From: Labilibaculum euxinicum
Lineage (GTDB): Bacteria; Bacteroidota; Bacteroidia; Bacteroidales; Marinifilaceae
Reading direction: 5' to 3'
Length of the DNA stretch: 64,000 bases
Assembly (NCBI RefSeq): GCF_009795715.1
Contig: NZ_WTCR01000002.1
Location: forward strand, 434,001-498,000
Part shown: positions 57,284-64,000 of the stretch, piece after piece
How the letters are laid out: the number at the start of each line of letters is the position of its first letter
Position numbering within the stretch: the stretch's first letter is position 1
Notes under the pieces: generated by a model
What the model was told of the DNA's origin: nothing
The model's database searches: none
The model's input: only the letters and a program-made list of their open reading frames with translations
Made by a program: the position numbers and the translations under genes

Positions 57284-58038
57284 TTCAACTCATTTATATT
57301 GAACACCGGACCTTCAGTGCATGTACATATATTACCTCTTTTTGTGTCAGTTACACAGCATAAACAAGCTCCAAATCCACAAGCCATAGTGTTTTCCAAT
57401 GAAACCTCACATGGAATATTTTTGCTTTTGGAATAAGTTGCTACAGCCTTCATCATTGGCTCTGGTCCACAGGTGAAAGTATAATCAAATTTCTCATTAA
57501 GAACTGAATGTTGCGTAGGATAGCCTTTTTCGCCGATTGAGCCATCTTCGGTAGTTACGAATATACGACCGTACTGTTTGTAAGGATCTAATTCAACAGC
57601 ATCGTAGGCCGACCGTACACCCAATATGGTTGTTACTTCATTTCCGGCGTCTTTAAGATGTTTTGCCAAGTATAATAAAGGAGCAACACCACAGCCACCA
57701 CCAATTAAAAGAGTTTTAGAGTTCTTAGGGATAGAGTATTGATTTCCTAATGGGAAAACGATATTAAGCTTGTCACCAAGGAGTAATTCGCCTAATTTGG
57801 TAGTGCCTTCTCCAATCTTTTTAATGTATAATTTGATGATATTCTTTTCGTAATCAACAAAATGGATGGACAAAGGTCTTCTGAGGAAGGTATTGGCTGC
57901 ATTTTCGACAAGAACGTTAACAAATTGCCCTGGTTTAATGTCTGGCAAAGGCGCAGATGCCTTTACATCAATAACAAAAGTCCCATCATTAAGCTCTTCC
58001 TTGTGCAGTACCTCAAAGTCCTGTACTAATTTTTTCAT
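57277..58038 (-). CDS. pyrK: Dihydroorotate dehydrogenase B, electron transfer subunit
   Basis: The 253-residue protein is a ferredoxin-reductase-like subunit with FAD-binding [12 protein letters not shown]-binding [18 protein letters not shown] and a C-terminal [2Fe-2S] site in [11 protein letters not shown] followed by a fourth cysteine (CTCTEG). It carries electrons from PyrD to NAD. The XRE gene ends 62 bases upstream, and a consensus -7 element in that gap suggests that pyrKD have their own promoter. Confidence 0.96.
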   Translation of the reverse strand: MKKLVQDFEVLHKEELNDGTFVIDVKASAPLPDIKPGQFVNVLVENAANTFLRRPLSIHFVDYEKNIIKLYIKKIGEGTTKLGELLLGDKLNIVFPLGNQYSIPKNSKTLLIGGGCGVAPLLYLAKHLKDAGNEVTTILGVRSAYDAVELDPYKQYGRIFVTTEDGSIGEKGYPTQHSVLNEKFDYTFTCGPEPMMKAVATYSKSKNIPCEVSLENTMACGFGACLCCVTDTKRGNICTCTEGPVFNINELKW

Positions 58039-58079
58039 GTTGCCTGGTTGTATTTTAAACTGTTAAGTATAAACGCAGG

Positions 58080-58087
58080 CAAAGATA
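58080..58087 (-). promoter_or_regulatory. -7 promoter element for pyrKD
   Basis: The minus strand reads TATCTTTG followed by C, matching TAnnTTTG, 42 bases before the pyrK start. Confidence 0.5.
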
Positions 58088-58100
58088 AGCTAAAAAATAT

Positions 58101-58529
58101 TTAAGAGGGATTGTATTCTTTAAAAGTTTTATCTGTGTAAAACACAACTACTTTCTCTATCTGTTTTCCAGATGTAAATGCACTCATTTCCAGCATAGGT
58201 TCAGGGTTTGAGCGCGGAATATTAATTGTTTCCTTATTTAATTTAGGAGGATGATTAGGTTGAGTTTCAAGTGGTGTCCGGCTTGTTTCCGGTTCTTGAA
58301 ATAAAGAAGGTGAATCTTGTGACTTATACATATTGCCCATTCCTGAAATAAGCCAATTAGGGTCAATTGAAGGAAATGATGTTAGTATTTTTTGAACAAA
58401 GTCCAGACTTGGGTTGTTACGACCGGATAGAATATGAGAAATACTAGACCGCTGAACACCAATTGTGTCTGCAAATTTTGAAGAGGTTAAACCTTCACTA
58501 TTAATCAGCTGAACTATTCGATTCTTCAT
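58101..58529 (-). CDS. XRE-family helix-turn-helix regulator
   Basis: The 142-residue protein has an N-terminal HTH_3 domain (about 1-55): RIVQLINSEGLTSSKFADTIGVQRSSISHILSGRNNPSLDFVQKIL, then FPSIDPNWLISGMG, a pattern of many Bacteroidota XRE proteins. A proline/threonine-rich linker (60-115) leads to a short C-terminal beta segment, EKVVVFYTDKTFKEY. I do not know its ligand. Its promoter overlaps TTACAA words, and more than 20 such words fill the 1 kb upstream, so it may regulate itself and bind that region. It is upstream of pyrKD on the same strand. Confidence 0.88.
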   Translation of the reverse strand: MKNRIVQLINSEGLTSSKFADTIGVQRSSISHILSGRNNPSLDFVQKILTSFPSIDPNWLISGMGNMYKSQDSPSLFQEPETSRTPLETQPNHPPKLNKETINIPRSNPEPMLEMSAFTSGKQIEKVVVFYTDKTFKEYNPS

Positions 58530-58580
58530 TCTTAAGTTGTTTATATGTGAATTTTACAGATGTTAACTTTAATAACATTA

Positions 58581-58610
58581 CAAATTTAAAATAATAATTA
58601 CAAAAGTCAA
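58581..58610 (-). promoter_or_regulatory. Promoter of the XRE regulator gene
   Basis: On the minus strand, TTG at 58610-58608, a 19-base spacer, and TAAATTTG at 58588-58581 fit the Bacteroidota promoter. TTACAA words at 58578-58583 and 58598-58603 overlap the -7 element and the spacer. Confidence 0.6.
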
Positions 58611-59199
58611 AATATATGCAAAAAGAATATTCACATTAGTAATTCACTAATGTAATCTACATGAAACGACATATTCAAATTGTAATCATCAAGCATTATT
58701 ACTTTTGTAAACATTTTATTTATCTGGCTAATAGAGTGTTTATACGTAGTATCAGTCTTTAAAAGATATTTAATTAATTAACCTGTTAGATTCTATTTGA
58801 TGAACAATATTGAATTCATTAGCAATGAAATTATAAAATACCTGAATATCAAGCCATTTAATAGATTTACAATACTATATTCTCATTATTTACAAATATT
58901 CACAATTAAATGATATTGATAGGTTATTTCACTTATTATTTTACTGTAAGTAAATCACATATTTTACTGATTTATTGATGATTATGCATTAATAAATTAC
59001 ATTTTATACATGAATTAATACTACTTTATACATCTGTAATTAATAAGTTAAAGTATTACTTAATTACAATCAGTTAAATGTCTGGTGTCTAGAATAATAG
59101 TGTATTGTTCGTGGTGTTAGATCAAAAAATATCGGGACTTGTTTGGATTGTAAATTCAATTAAAACACAAAACATTTGTATTCATTATGGTATTACTCA

Positions 59200-59226
59200 T
59201 GTAAATTACATTGTAAATTAGTTACA
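59200..59226. repeat. Cluster of four alternating TGTAA/TTACA half-sites
   Basis: TGTAA at 59200, TTACA at 59206, TGTAA at 59212 and TTACA at 59222 form overlapping perfect 11-base inverted repeats at 59200-59210 and 59206-59216. Another 11-base inverted repeat, TGTAAGTTACA, is at 59273-59283. Confidence 0.6.
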
Positions 59227-59577
59227 AGGTGCAACTCTTGAATTGGTTACAATTATCATTGAATGAAATTAATGTAAGTTACAAACTTAAACTCCATTAA
59301 GTTGAATATTGTAAAATTGGAATTGGGTTATTTGAACTTTTAGTTACACTGTCATACTAAATTCAAGTGATTTTTGTAAATAACACTCCGTTAGTTTACA
59401 GATATTAAATTCTAAGAAGGTTAAAAGGAGGGTATTTCTCTTGTAAGTGTCACAAAATTAAACAAATGAGAGGGTTTTATTTATGACACATAGTGTTGTT
59501 AATAAGATAAAAAGAGCTTTTCTCCTATTAATTTGGATATTCTGTAATAAAGTCTAATATTTTTTGGGGATTAATTA

Positions 59578-59949
59578 TTATTTCTCAGGAGGTTTTCTAA
59601 GTTGTAAGAAACCAATAAATAAAATGTAAGCAGCGAACGCAACGATTAGTATTCGAAGTATTAAATTCTGGTAGTTATCATGATTGTTTGCGAGGATATC
59701 GCGCGATAAGGCAGGAATCATAAAGATTAACAAGCCAAATACTAAAATAAGCTGTAAGTATAAAAAGATAACTTTTAGCTTTTCTTTTCTGCGGGAAGCC
59801 AGTGGTGATAAAGCAACGTTATTTTTTGTCTTTTTGCCTCTTTTTGTCAGCTTCTTTGGTTCCGGGTTGCTTAATTTTTGTTTTAGTTTATGTCCTATTA
59901 AGAATGTTAATACACATATGCCAACTAAAATATAAATTTCCTTATTCAT
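59578..59949 (-). CDS. Small membrane protein, unknown function
   Basis: The 123-residue protein has three hydrophobic segments: about 4-20, 58-80 and 97-117. A basic loop rich in lysine and arginine (SNPEPKKLTKRGKKTKNN) lies between the first and second, which suggests a cytoplasmic location for that loop. No family is recognised. Its ATG comes one base after the stop of the metallopeptidase gene, so they are co-transcribed and probably translationally coupled, and it may act with that protein at the membrane. Confidence 0.65.
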   Translation of the reverse strand: MNKEIYILVGICVLTFLIGHKLKQKLSNPEPKKLTKRGKKTKNNVALSPLASRRKEKLKVIFLYLQLILVFGLLIFMIPALSRDILANNHDNYQNLILRILIVAFAAYILFIGFLQLRKPPEK

Positions 59950-59950
59950 A

Positions 59951-60673
59951 TTAATAAATTGTTGTAGAGTATTTTTTAATTTCTTTTCTTTTTCTGGTCA
60001 ATTCCGGGCAATGGATTTCCAGTAATTGATAGAATTCTTTGGAATGATTTTTAACTTTAGTATGGCATAACTCATGCAGAATTACCATATCGCATAGTTC
60101 ATTAGGTAACCTCATTAAATGAAGATTGAGGTTAATATTATTGTCATGTGAACATGACCCCCAACGACTTTTTGTATTTTTAATTTTAAGGGATTTATAG
60201 GAAAACCCACCAAGTTTTGCTAATTCCTTGATTCTAATTGGAAGATGATGGTTTGCTTCTCTGCGCAAGGTTTCTATAATAGAATTTTGAATGAATATTT
60301 GTAAGTCTGAATTTTGAATCTCGGTATTGGCAGGATACCTTACTTCCAATACTCCGTTAGAGAGTTTTGCGGAATAATAACTCACCTCTCCTGGACTTAG
60401 CTTTAATTGATGGAAACGTGTTTTAAATTGGATCTCAGGAGTGAAAATTGTTTGTTTGTTCTCTTTTAATTTTGTTTTTGCCTTATTATTGATAATCCAT
60501 GCTTTATTTTGCTTGGCAAAATTAATCGCATCCTGATAGCTTATACCATATGGTACATTAACCCAAATTCCTTTTTTAGGTGCTATCCGTACCGATAAAC
60601 GTTTGAATCTCCGACTCTTTTTAAAGAGAATATCCCCAATATCCTCTAATAGTATAATTTTTTCTTCGGGCAT
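59951..60673 (-). CDS. YgjP/DUF45-type zinc metallopeptidase
   Basis: The 240-residue protein has the zinc motif HELCH at 200-204 with a third candidate ligand H210 (KNHSKEF). The preceding SRWGSCS (169-175) and LNLHLMRLP segments are hallmarks of the YgjP-like (DUF45, M48-related) family. It has no signal peptide and no membrane segment, so it is cytosolic. Substrates are not known for most members. The ATG at 60673 directly abuts the T-run of the upstream gene's terminator, leaving no leader; see findings. It is coupled to the small membrane protein gene. Confidence 0.88.
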   Translation of the reverse strand: MPEEKIILLEDIGDILFKKSRRFKRLSVRIAPKKGIWVNVPYGISYQDAINFAKQNKAWIINNKAKTKLKENKQTIFTPEIQFKTRFHQLKLSPGEVSYYSAKLSNGVLEVRYPANTEIQNSDLQIFIQNSIIETLRREANHHLPIRIKELAKLGGFSYKSLKIKNTKSRWGSCSHDNNINLNLHLMRLPNELCDMVILHELCHTKVKNHSKEFYQLLEIHCPELTRKRKEIKKYSTTIY

Positions 60674-60700
60674 AAAAAAAGCTTTGCAATACGCAAAGCT
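60674..60700 (-). terminator. Terminator directly before the metallopeptidase start codon
   Basis: AGCTTTGC pairs with GCAAAGCT (60680-60687, 60693-60700), followed on the minus strand by seven T's that run into the ATG at 60673. Confidence 0.82.
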
Positions 60701-60724
60701 ATCAGAAATATCTTTTGAAAGAAA

Positions 60725-61012
60725 TTATTTCTCTTTAATTAAATTGCTCAATTCTGTAAAAGATTCGTCAACATTCTTGAATAAATCAGTATATACAGCC
60801 TTGTAGTAAGCTTTAACAATTTTAGGATTGTCCTTACCATCCGGATGATTTACACGTGCAATTAACTGATTACGGGAAACAATTGTATTCTTTACAATTT
60901 CCATTACTTTATCCTTGTTCTCAGGATGTAAATAATTGTAATTGTAGCAATCTGAAATTACCTCAAAGCTAAGGTAATCGATATCCTTTTTTAAGCGTTT
61001 TCTACTTGCCAT
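60725..61012 (-). CDS. Conserved hypothetical small helical protein
   Basis: The 95-residue soluble protein MASRKRLKKDIDYLSFEVISDCYNYNYLHPENKDKV... is charged and probably all-helical, with a C-terminal FKNVDESFTELSNLIKEK. It resembles small hypothetical proteins common in Bacteroidales, but I cannot name a family or function. It has a good start codon and its own terminator, which supports a real gene. Confidence 0.72.
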   Translation of the reverse strand: MASRKRLKKDIDYLSFEVISDCYNYNYLHPENKDKVMEIVKNTIVSRNQLIARVNHPDGKDNPKIVKAYYKAVYTDLFKNVDESFTELSNLIKEK

Positions 61013-61128
61013 ATCTATATTTTTGAATAAGTTGTATAACAGAAGATACTGCTATTCGATGACAAAGATAATAAACACTTATTGAATTTCCTTGTTCCTT
61101 TGAAAATATGGATTGATATTATTATTAT

Positions 61129-62427
61129 CTAGATTTTTTCGACTTGAATTTTCCGGGCAGTATTTAATTTACCTTCACTTGTGGCCACTATTGTTGCAAC
61201 AGTAGCATCACCTGTAACATTAACCACTGTTCGAAGCATATCAAGCGGCCGGTCAATACCTAATATTAATGCCAGTCCCTCAATGGGTATTCCCACTGAT
61301 GTTAAAACAATAATTAACATCACAATGCTTCCGCCTGGAACTCCGGGTGTTCCGATAGATGCCAGTGTAGCTGTCACCACAATTATCAATTGGTCGTAAA
61401 TATCTAAATCTACACCAAACACCTGGGCGATAAAGACTGCAGCAATTGCCTGATAACAACTGGTTCCATCCATATTAATAGTAACACCAACCGGAAGTAC
61501 AAAACTCGCAACTTCATTAGCAACACCTATTTCTTTTTCAACACACTCCATAGTAACCGGAAGGGTTGCCGCACTTGAACTTGTTGAAAATGCTAACAGC
61601 TGAGCAGGCGAAATGGCTTTGTAAAAATCAGAGTATCTTACTGGAGTAAAGATTTTTAGGAATAAAGGGTAGATTACAAATATCATTATTAAAAGCCCTA
61701 GAATTACAGTTATTGCATACAATCCTAAAGCCGAAAATAAATCAAGATCACCGGAAAAATCGACTATTAAACCAGCAATAAGGGCAAATACTCCATAAGG
61801 AGCAAAAAGCATAATGAGGTCAATTATCTTAAGGATAATTGCATCTATCCCATCAAAAAAATCTCTGACTACCTTGACTTTCTTTTCTTCCAAAACAACC
61901 ATTGCAATGCCAAATAGAATCGCAAAGAATATGATCTGAAGCATTTTAGAATTATCTGTGGCTGCCTGAAAGAAATTGGATGGAACAACATCTACAAGAA
62001 ATTTGAGTGGAGACTCATTTTTCAAATCTGAAGCCTGATTTTTCTTTAAATCAATTGTTGTATGGTATTTTTCTTGTAACTCTACCTTTTTATAGTTGGG
62101 GAAAGTATTGCCTGGTTCTATGGTATTTACTAGTATTAACCCAAAACTTACAGCAATTACTGTTGATAGAACGTAAAGGGAAATGGTTTTAATTCCTATT
62201 CGTGATAATTTTGAAATGTTGGAGAGACTTGATATTCCTTTTACCAGCGACACAAAAATTAAAGGAACTGCAATTAATTTTAATAAGTTTAAGAAAATAT
62301 CACCCCAAGGTTTAATCCAATCGTTGGTTAATTCAGATAATTCAAAATAAACGGCAATTAATCCCGCTATAATTCCAAATACCATTCCAACTAAAATTTT
62401 CACGTAAAGAGGCAGCCTTTTCCACAT
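61129..62427 (-). CDS. Dicarboxylate/amino acid:cation symporter (DAACS family)
   Basis: The 432-residue polytopic inner-membrane transporter has the DAACS motifs: the serine-rich hairpin AFSTSSSAATLPVT, TINMDGTSCYQAIAAVF (helix 7), the hairpin TLASIGTPGVPGGSIV, and DRPLDMLRTVVNVTGDA with the substrate-binding aspartate/arginine region. Such proteins take up glutamate, aspartate or C4-dicarboxylates with protons or sodium. Which substrate is used cannot be told from the sequence. The gene stands alone. Confidence 0.95.
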   Translation of the reverse strand: MWKRLPLYVKILVGMVFGIIAGLIAVYFELSELTNDWIKPWGDIFLNLLKLIAVPLIFVSLVKGISSLSNISKLSRIGIKTISLYVLSTVIAVSFGLILVNTIEPGNTFPNYKKVELQEKYHTTIDLKKNQASDLKNESPLKFLVDVVPSNFFQAATDNSKMLQIIFFAILFGIAMVVLEEKKVKVVRDFFDGIDAIILKIIDLIMLFAPYGVFALIAGLIVDFSGDLDLFSALGLYAITVILGLLIMIFVIYPLFLKIFTPVRYSDFYKAISPAQLLAFSTSSSAATLPVTMECVEKEIGVANEVASFVLPVGVTINMDGTSCYQAIAAVFIAQVFGVDLDIYDQLIIVVTATLASIGTPGVPGGSIVMLIIVLTSVGIPIEGLALILGIDRPLDMLRTVVNVTGDATVATIVATSEGKLNTARKIQVEKI

Positions 62428-62474
62428 AATCGATATGTTTTTTTATTTTGCTTTAAAGATACTTGATAAGACTA

Positions 62475-62510
62475 GAAAAACAAAGCCCGAAAACCAAAGG
62501 CTTTCGGGCT
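62475..62510 (-). terminator. Intrinsic terminator after slyD
   Basis: AGCCCGAAA pairs with TTTCGGGCT (62484-62492, 62502-62510). The minus strand continues into T-rich sequence. Confidence 0.88.
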
Positions 62511-62532
62511 GAAATATCTTTTCAGAAACTAA

Positions 62533-63075
62533 TTAGCATCCGCATCCGCTGCCACATCCGCCGCTTTCACAACTTCCGCTATCACAACCGCCCTGAGGTG
62601 CATAAGCTTCTTTCATTTCTTCTTCTGAAGCATCTCTAACTTCAATAACTTCACCTTTAAAGAATAGAGCATCTCCGGCAAGTGGATGATTGAAATCCAT
62701 TTTTACAGTAGCATCTGTTACTTCAAGAACGATTCCATTCATTCTGCGACCTGAGTTATCTTGCATTGGTACTACATTTCCTTCTGCAATAACTTCTGAA
62801 TCAAATTCACCGTTAACTTCAAATATATTTTTAGGAAGATCGATTACTGCTTCTTCTGATGCCTCACCGTATGCTTCTTCAGTTTCCAATTTGAAATCAA
62901 AAGAATCACCTACTTTCAGCCCCATCAATTTTTCTTCAAACTTTTCTAACATCTGTCCAGCACCACATAAATATGTAAGTGGAGTTTCTGCTACTGCTTT
63001 TTCAATAATCTCTCCCGAAAGATCAGTTTTTAATTCGTAAATAACTGAAACAACCTTATCTTTTGAAATTGTCAT
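62533..63075 (-). CDS. slyD: FKBP-type peptidyl-prolyl isomerase, SlyD-like, with metal-binding tail
   Basis: The 180-residue protein has an FKBP core with an inserted IF chaperone domain: KVVSVIYELKTD at the start, PLTYLCGAGQMLEKFEEKLMGLKVGD, EEAYGEASEEAV, and DFNHPLAGDALFFKGEVIEVRDA near residue 135. The tail from about 160 is glycine/cysteine-rich (GGCDSGSCESGGCGSGCGC) and replaces the histidine-rich nickel tail of E. coli SlyD. It should bind metal and act as a folding helper in the cytosol. Confidence 0.95.
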   Translation of the reverse strand: MTISKDKVVSVIYELKTDLSGEIIEKAVAETPLTYLCGAGQMLEKFEEKLMGLKVGDSFDFKLETEEAYGEASEEAVIDLPKNIFEVNGEFDSEVIAEGNVVPMQDNSGRRMNGIVLEVTDATVKMDFNHPLAGDALFFKGEVIEVRDASEEEMKEAYAPQGGCDSGSCESGGCGSGCGC

Positions 63076-63193
63076 AATATTTTCTTTTTTTTAGTATTAT
63101 ATCCTCAATTTGAATCCTAAAACCAGAGAATTCTGTACAAAGAAAGTACAATTATTTCTTTATTCAAATAAAAAAGGAGTTGATAGTCTAAAT

Positions 63194-63679
63194 TTATTTG
63201 TAATGTTCAGGATTTAAAGCATCAGGACGCCAATTGTATAGGAATGATTTAACTTTCTCGAAATTGTAAGCTTTGTCTTGTTCTAAATTACCAGTGTTTT
63301 GTGTATGAAGTCTTTCTCCTTCTCCATTTAAAACGATCATAACAGGAAATCCAAAACGCTGAGGATAACCAAGTTCTGCTAGTGCATCTAAATTTTTATT
63401 TTCCTTACTGTAATTTACCTCAAGGAAGATATAATTATCCTCGAGAAGCTTATTTAATGTTGTTTCACTATGCAGGTAGTTATGCATTTTTATGCACCAA
63501 GGACACCAATTTCCTCCTATCTGAAGCAGAACATGTTTTCCTTCTTTTTTAGCTTTACTAACTGCTTTCGCAATTTCTTCTTTCCCGTTAAGAGATGGAT
63601 CGTAGGGCTTTTGACCTATTGTAGTCAGGCTAAATACAAGGAATAAACTTACTAGAAGGGCAATTTTTTTCGTTTTCAT
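63194..63679 (-). CDS. Exported thioredoxin-like protein
   Basis: The 161-residue protein has a signal peptide (MKTKKIALLVSLFLVFSLTTIGQ) and a thioredoxin fold with the redox motif WCPWC at 58-62. The cis-proline is in GFPVMIVLNGEGE. The GGNWCPWCIKMHNYLHSETTLNKLLEDNYIFLEVNYS stretch is like the DUF255/DsbD-gamma-like thioredoxins. It is probably a periplasmic thiol reductase or oxidase of unknown target. It stands alone. Confidence 0.9.
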   Translation of the reverse strand: MKTKKIALLVSLFLVFSLTTIGQKPYDPSLNGKEEIAKAVSKAKKEGKHVLLQIGGNWCPWCIKMHNYLHSETTLNKLLEDNYIFLEVNYSKENKNLDALAELGYPQRFGFPVMIVLNGEGERLHTQNTGNLEQDKAYNFEKVKSFLYNWRPDALNPEHYK

Positions 63680-63779
63680 GTTTGCATTTTAAATTTGAAG
63701 CAATTTAAATTAAATTGAAGGGAAATCAAGAAGATTTCAGATTTTTAACGAACAAATAACATTTTAAAGGTTAAGCGAA

Positions 63780-63793
63780 ACAACATATGTTGT
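63780..63793. repeat. Perfect 14-base palindrome upstream of bioA
   Basis: ACAACATATGTTGT is its own complement and lies about 80 bases before the bioA ATG. TTGTAAAA at 63790-63797 and TTTTACAA at 63838-63845 form a wider inverted pair. These may be operators for biotin-gene control, but I do not recognise the regulator. Confidence 0.4.
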
Positions 63794-63871
63794 AAAAATA
63801 CTTTAGAATTAGCACGGTTTAGACGGATAAACCCTAGTTTTACAAAGAATTTACATGAAAAAAAAACTCCT

Positions 63872-64000
63872 ATGTCGGAACAGTTTAAGCCATCTGATCT
63901 CGTTTTTGATAGAGAACATATTTGGCATCCATACACTTCAATGCATGAGCCACTACCCGTCTACCCTGTGGTTTCGGCCAATGGTGTAAGATTTACATTG
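63872..64000 (+). CDS. bioA: Adenosylmethionine-8-amino-7-oxononanoate aminotransferase, N-terminal part (runs off window)
   Basis: Only 43 residues are visible. The segment FDREHIWHPYTSMHEPLPVYPVVSANGVRF is the BioA hallmark (IWHPYTS near the N-terminus, contributing to the active site). BioA uses S-adenosylmethionine to aminate 7-keto-8-aminopelargonate in biotin synthesis. The start is the ATG at 63872, and an ATG at 63855 in another frame is ignored. The rest of the gene, including its PLP lysine, lies to the right. Confidence 0.9.
   Translation, partial: MSEQFKPSDLVFDREHIWHPYTSMHEPLPVYPVVSANGVRFTL

Larger units (their letters stand above)
58530..59577. other. 1-kb non-coding AT-rich block with TTACA/TGTAA half-site array
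   Basis: No credible gene is present in 1,048 bases, the longest gap in the window. By eye, about two dozen TTACA or TGTAA words occur, several in tight inverted pairs (59200-59226 and 59273-59283). Two TTACAA words exactly 20 bases apart (58578 and 58598) overlap the XRE promoter. Other AT-rich gaps here have perhaps half that density or less. A 24-codon frame at 59483-59557 encodes a hydrophobic peptide but has no other support. Confidence 0.55.

Noticed and set aside
59483-59557. 24-codon frame encoding a hydrophobic peptide (MTHSVVNKIKRAFLLLIWIF...), resembling a small type I toxin
   Set aside because: Short hydrophobic frames arise easily in AT-rich DNA. No antisense RNA promoter or conserved structure is evident.
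58530-59577. The AT-rich block as a replication origin
   Set aside because: I see no cluster of DnaA boxes (TTATCCACA-like) and no dnaA, dnaN or rpmH neighbours; the repeated word is TTACA.

Overview
The window is a stretch of chromosomal, low-GC DNA from a member of the Bacteroidota, most likely the Bacteroidales/Marinilabiliales group. A marine, partly anaerobic lineage such as Marinifilaceae fits, but the genus is a guess. The grounds are: repeated promoter elements of the Bacteroidota type (TAnnTTTG at -7, sometimes TTG at -33); almost no Shine-Dalgarno sequences; the rpmB-rpmG-DUF4295-ftsY order; a long SecA; a two-member RelA/SpoT style of ppGpp enzyme; and family choices throughout. 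I saw no rRNA, tRNA, CRISPR array, transposase or phage gene. Most genes are housekeeping and are separated by clear intrinsic terminators.

Layout. 1-2.7 kb: the end of a hemE-like gene, then a single-subunit 2-hydroxyacyl-CoA-dehydratase-type iron-sulfur protein and its ATP-dependent activator. 2.7-7.0 kb, minus strand: hemD-hemL, a serine racemase/threonine dehydratase with a HEAT-like protein, and a TerB-like protein. 7-19.4 kb, plus strand: a RelA-type (p)ppGpp synthetase, dnaX, monomeric isocitrate dehydrogenase, ferritin, a small exported protein, secA and lgt. 19.5-24.2 kb, minus: a membrane-bound MutS-family ATPase, proA and proB. 24.8-31.5 kb, plus: an M3 peptidase, a YitT membrane protein, rpmB-rpmG-bL38(DUF4295), ftsY and rimO. 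31.5-35.4 kb, minus: an exonuclease, tpx and clpC. 35.7-39.4 kb, plus: gyrA and a TPR protein. 39.6-49.9 kb, mostly minus: a hybrid histidine kinase with a FIST sensor, a tandem adenylate kinase, small membrane and zinc-ribbon proteins, a TRIC channel, maeB, a TPR protein and a Bax-like lipoprotein. 50-56.2 kb, minus: a compact cobalamin nucleotide-loop operon (cobD-cbiB-cobU-cobT2-cobT-cobS-cobC). 56.4-58.5 kb: pyrK-pyrD and an XRE regulator. 58.5-59.6 kb: a 1-kb non-coding block full of TTACA/TGTAA half-sites. 59.6-63.7 kb, minus: a YgjP-like metallopeptidase, small proteins, a dicarboxylate symporter, SlyD and a thioredoxin. The right edge enters bioA.

Genes that work together: hemE, hemD and hemL supply tetrapyrrole; the cob genes complete the lower half of cobalamin; proB and proA make proline; pyrK and pyrD form dihydroorotate dehydrogenase B; FtsY, SecA and Lgt serve membrane targeting; Tpx, ClpC, ferritin and the RelA-type synthetase belong to stress physiology.

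Observations most worth a second look: two A10 tracts in dnaX, each followed by early stops in both alternative frames, the first positioned to make a gamma-length product; an adenylate kinase made of two full domains whose second copy has lost two key aspartates; two gapless tandem CobT paralogues that differ in the presumed base pocket; the TTACA/TGTAA array next to a self-overlapping XRE promoter; a candidate double-cubane cluster protein with its activator; and an exonuclease whose C-terminal tail is encoded by the neighbouring gene's terminator hairpin.
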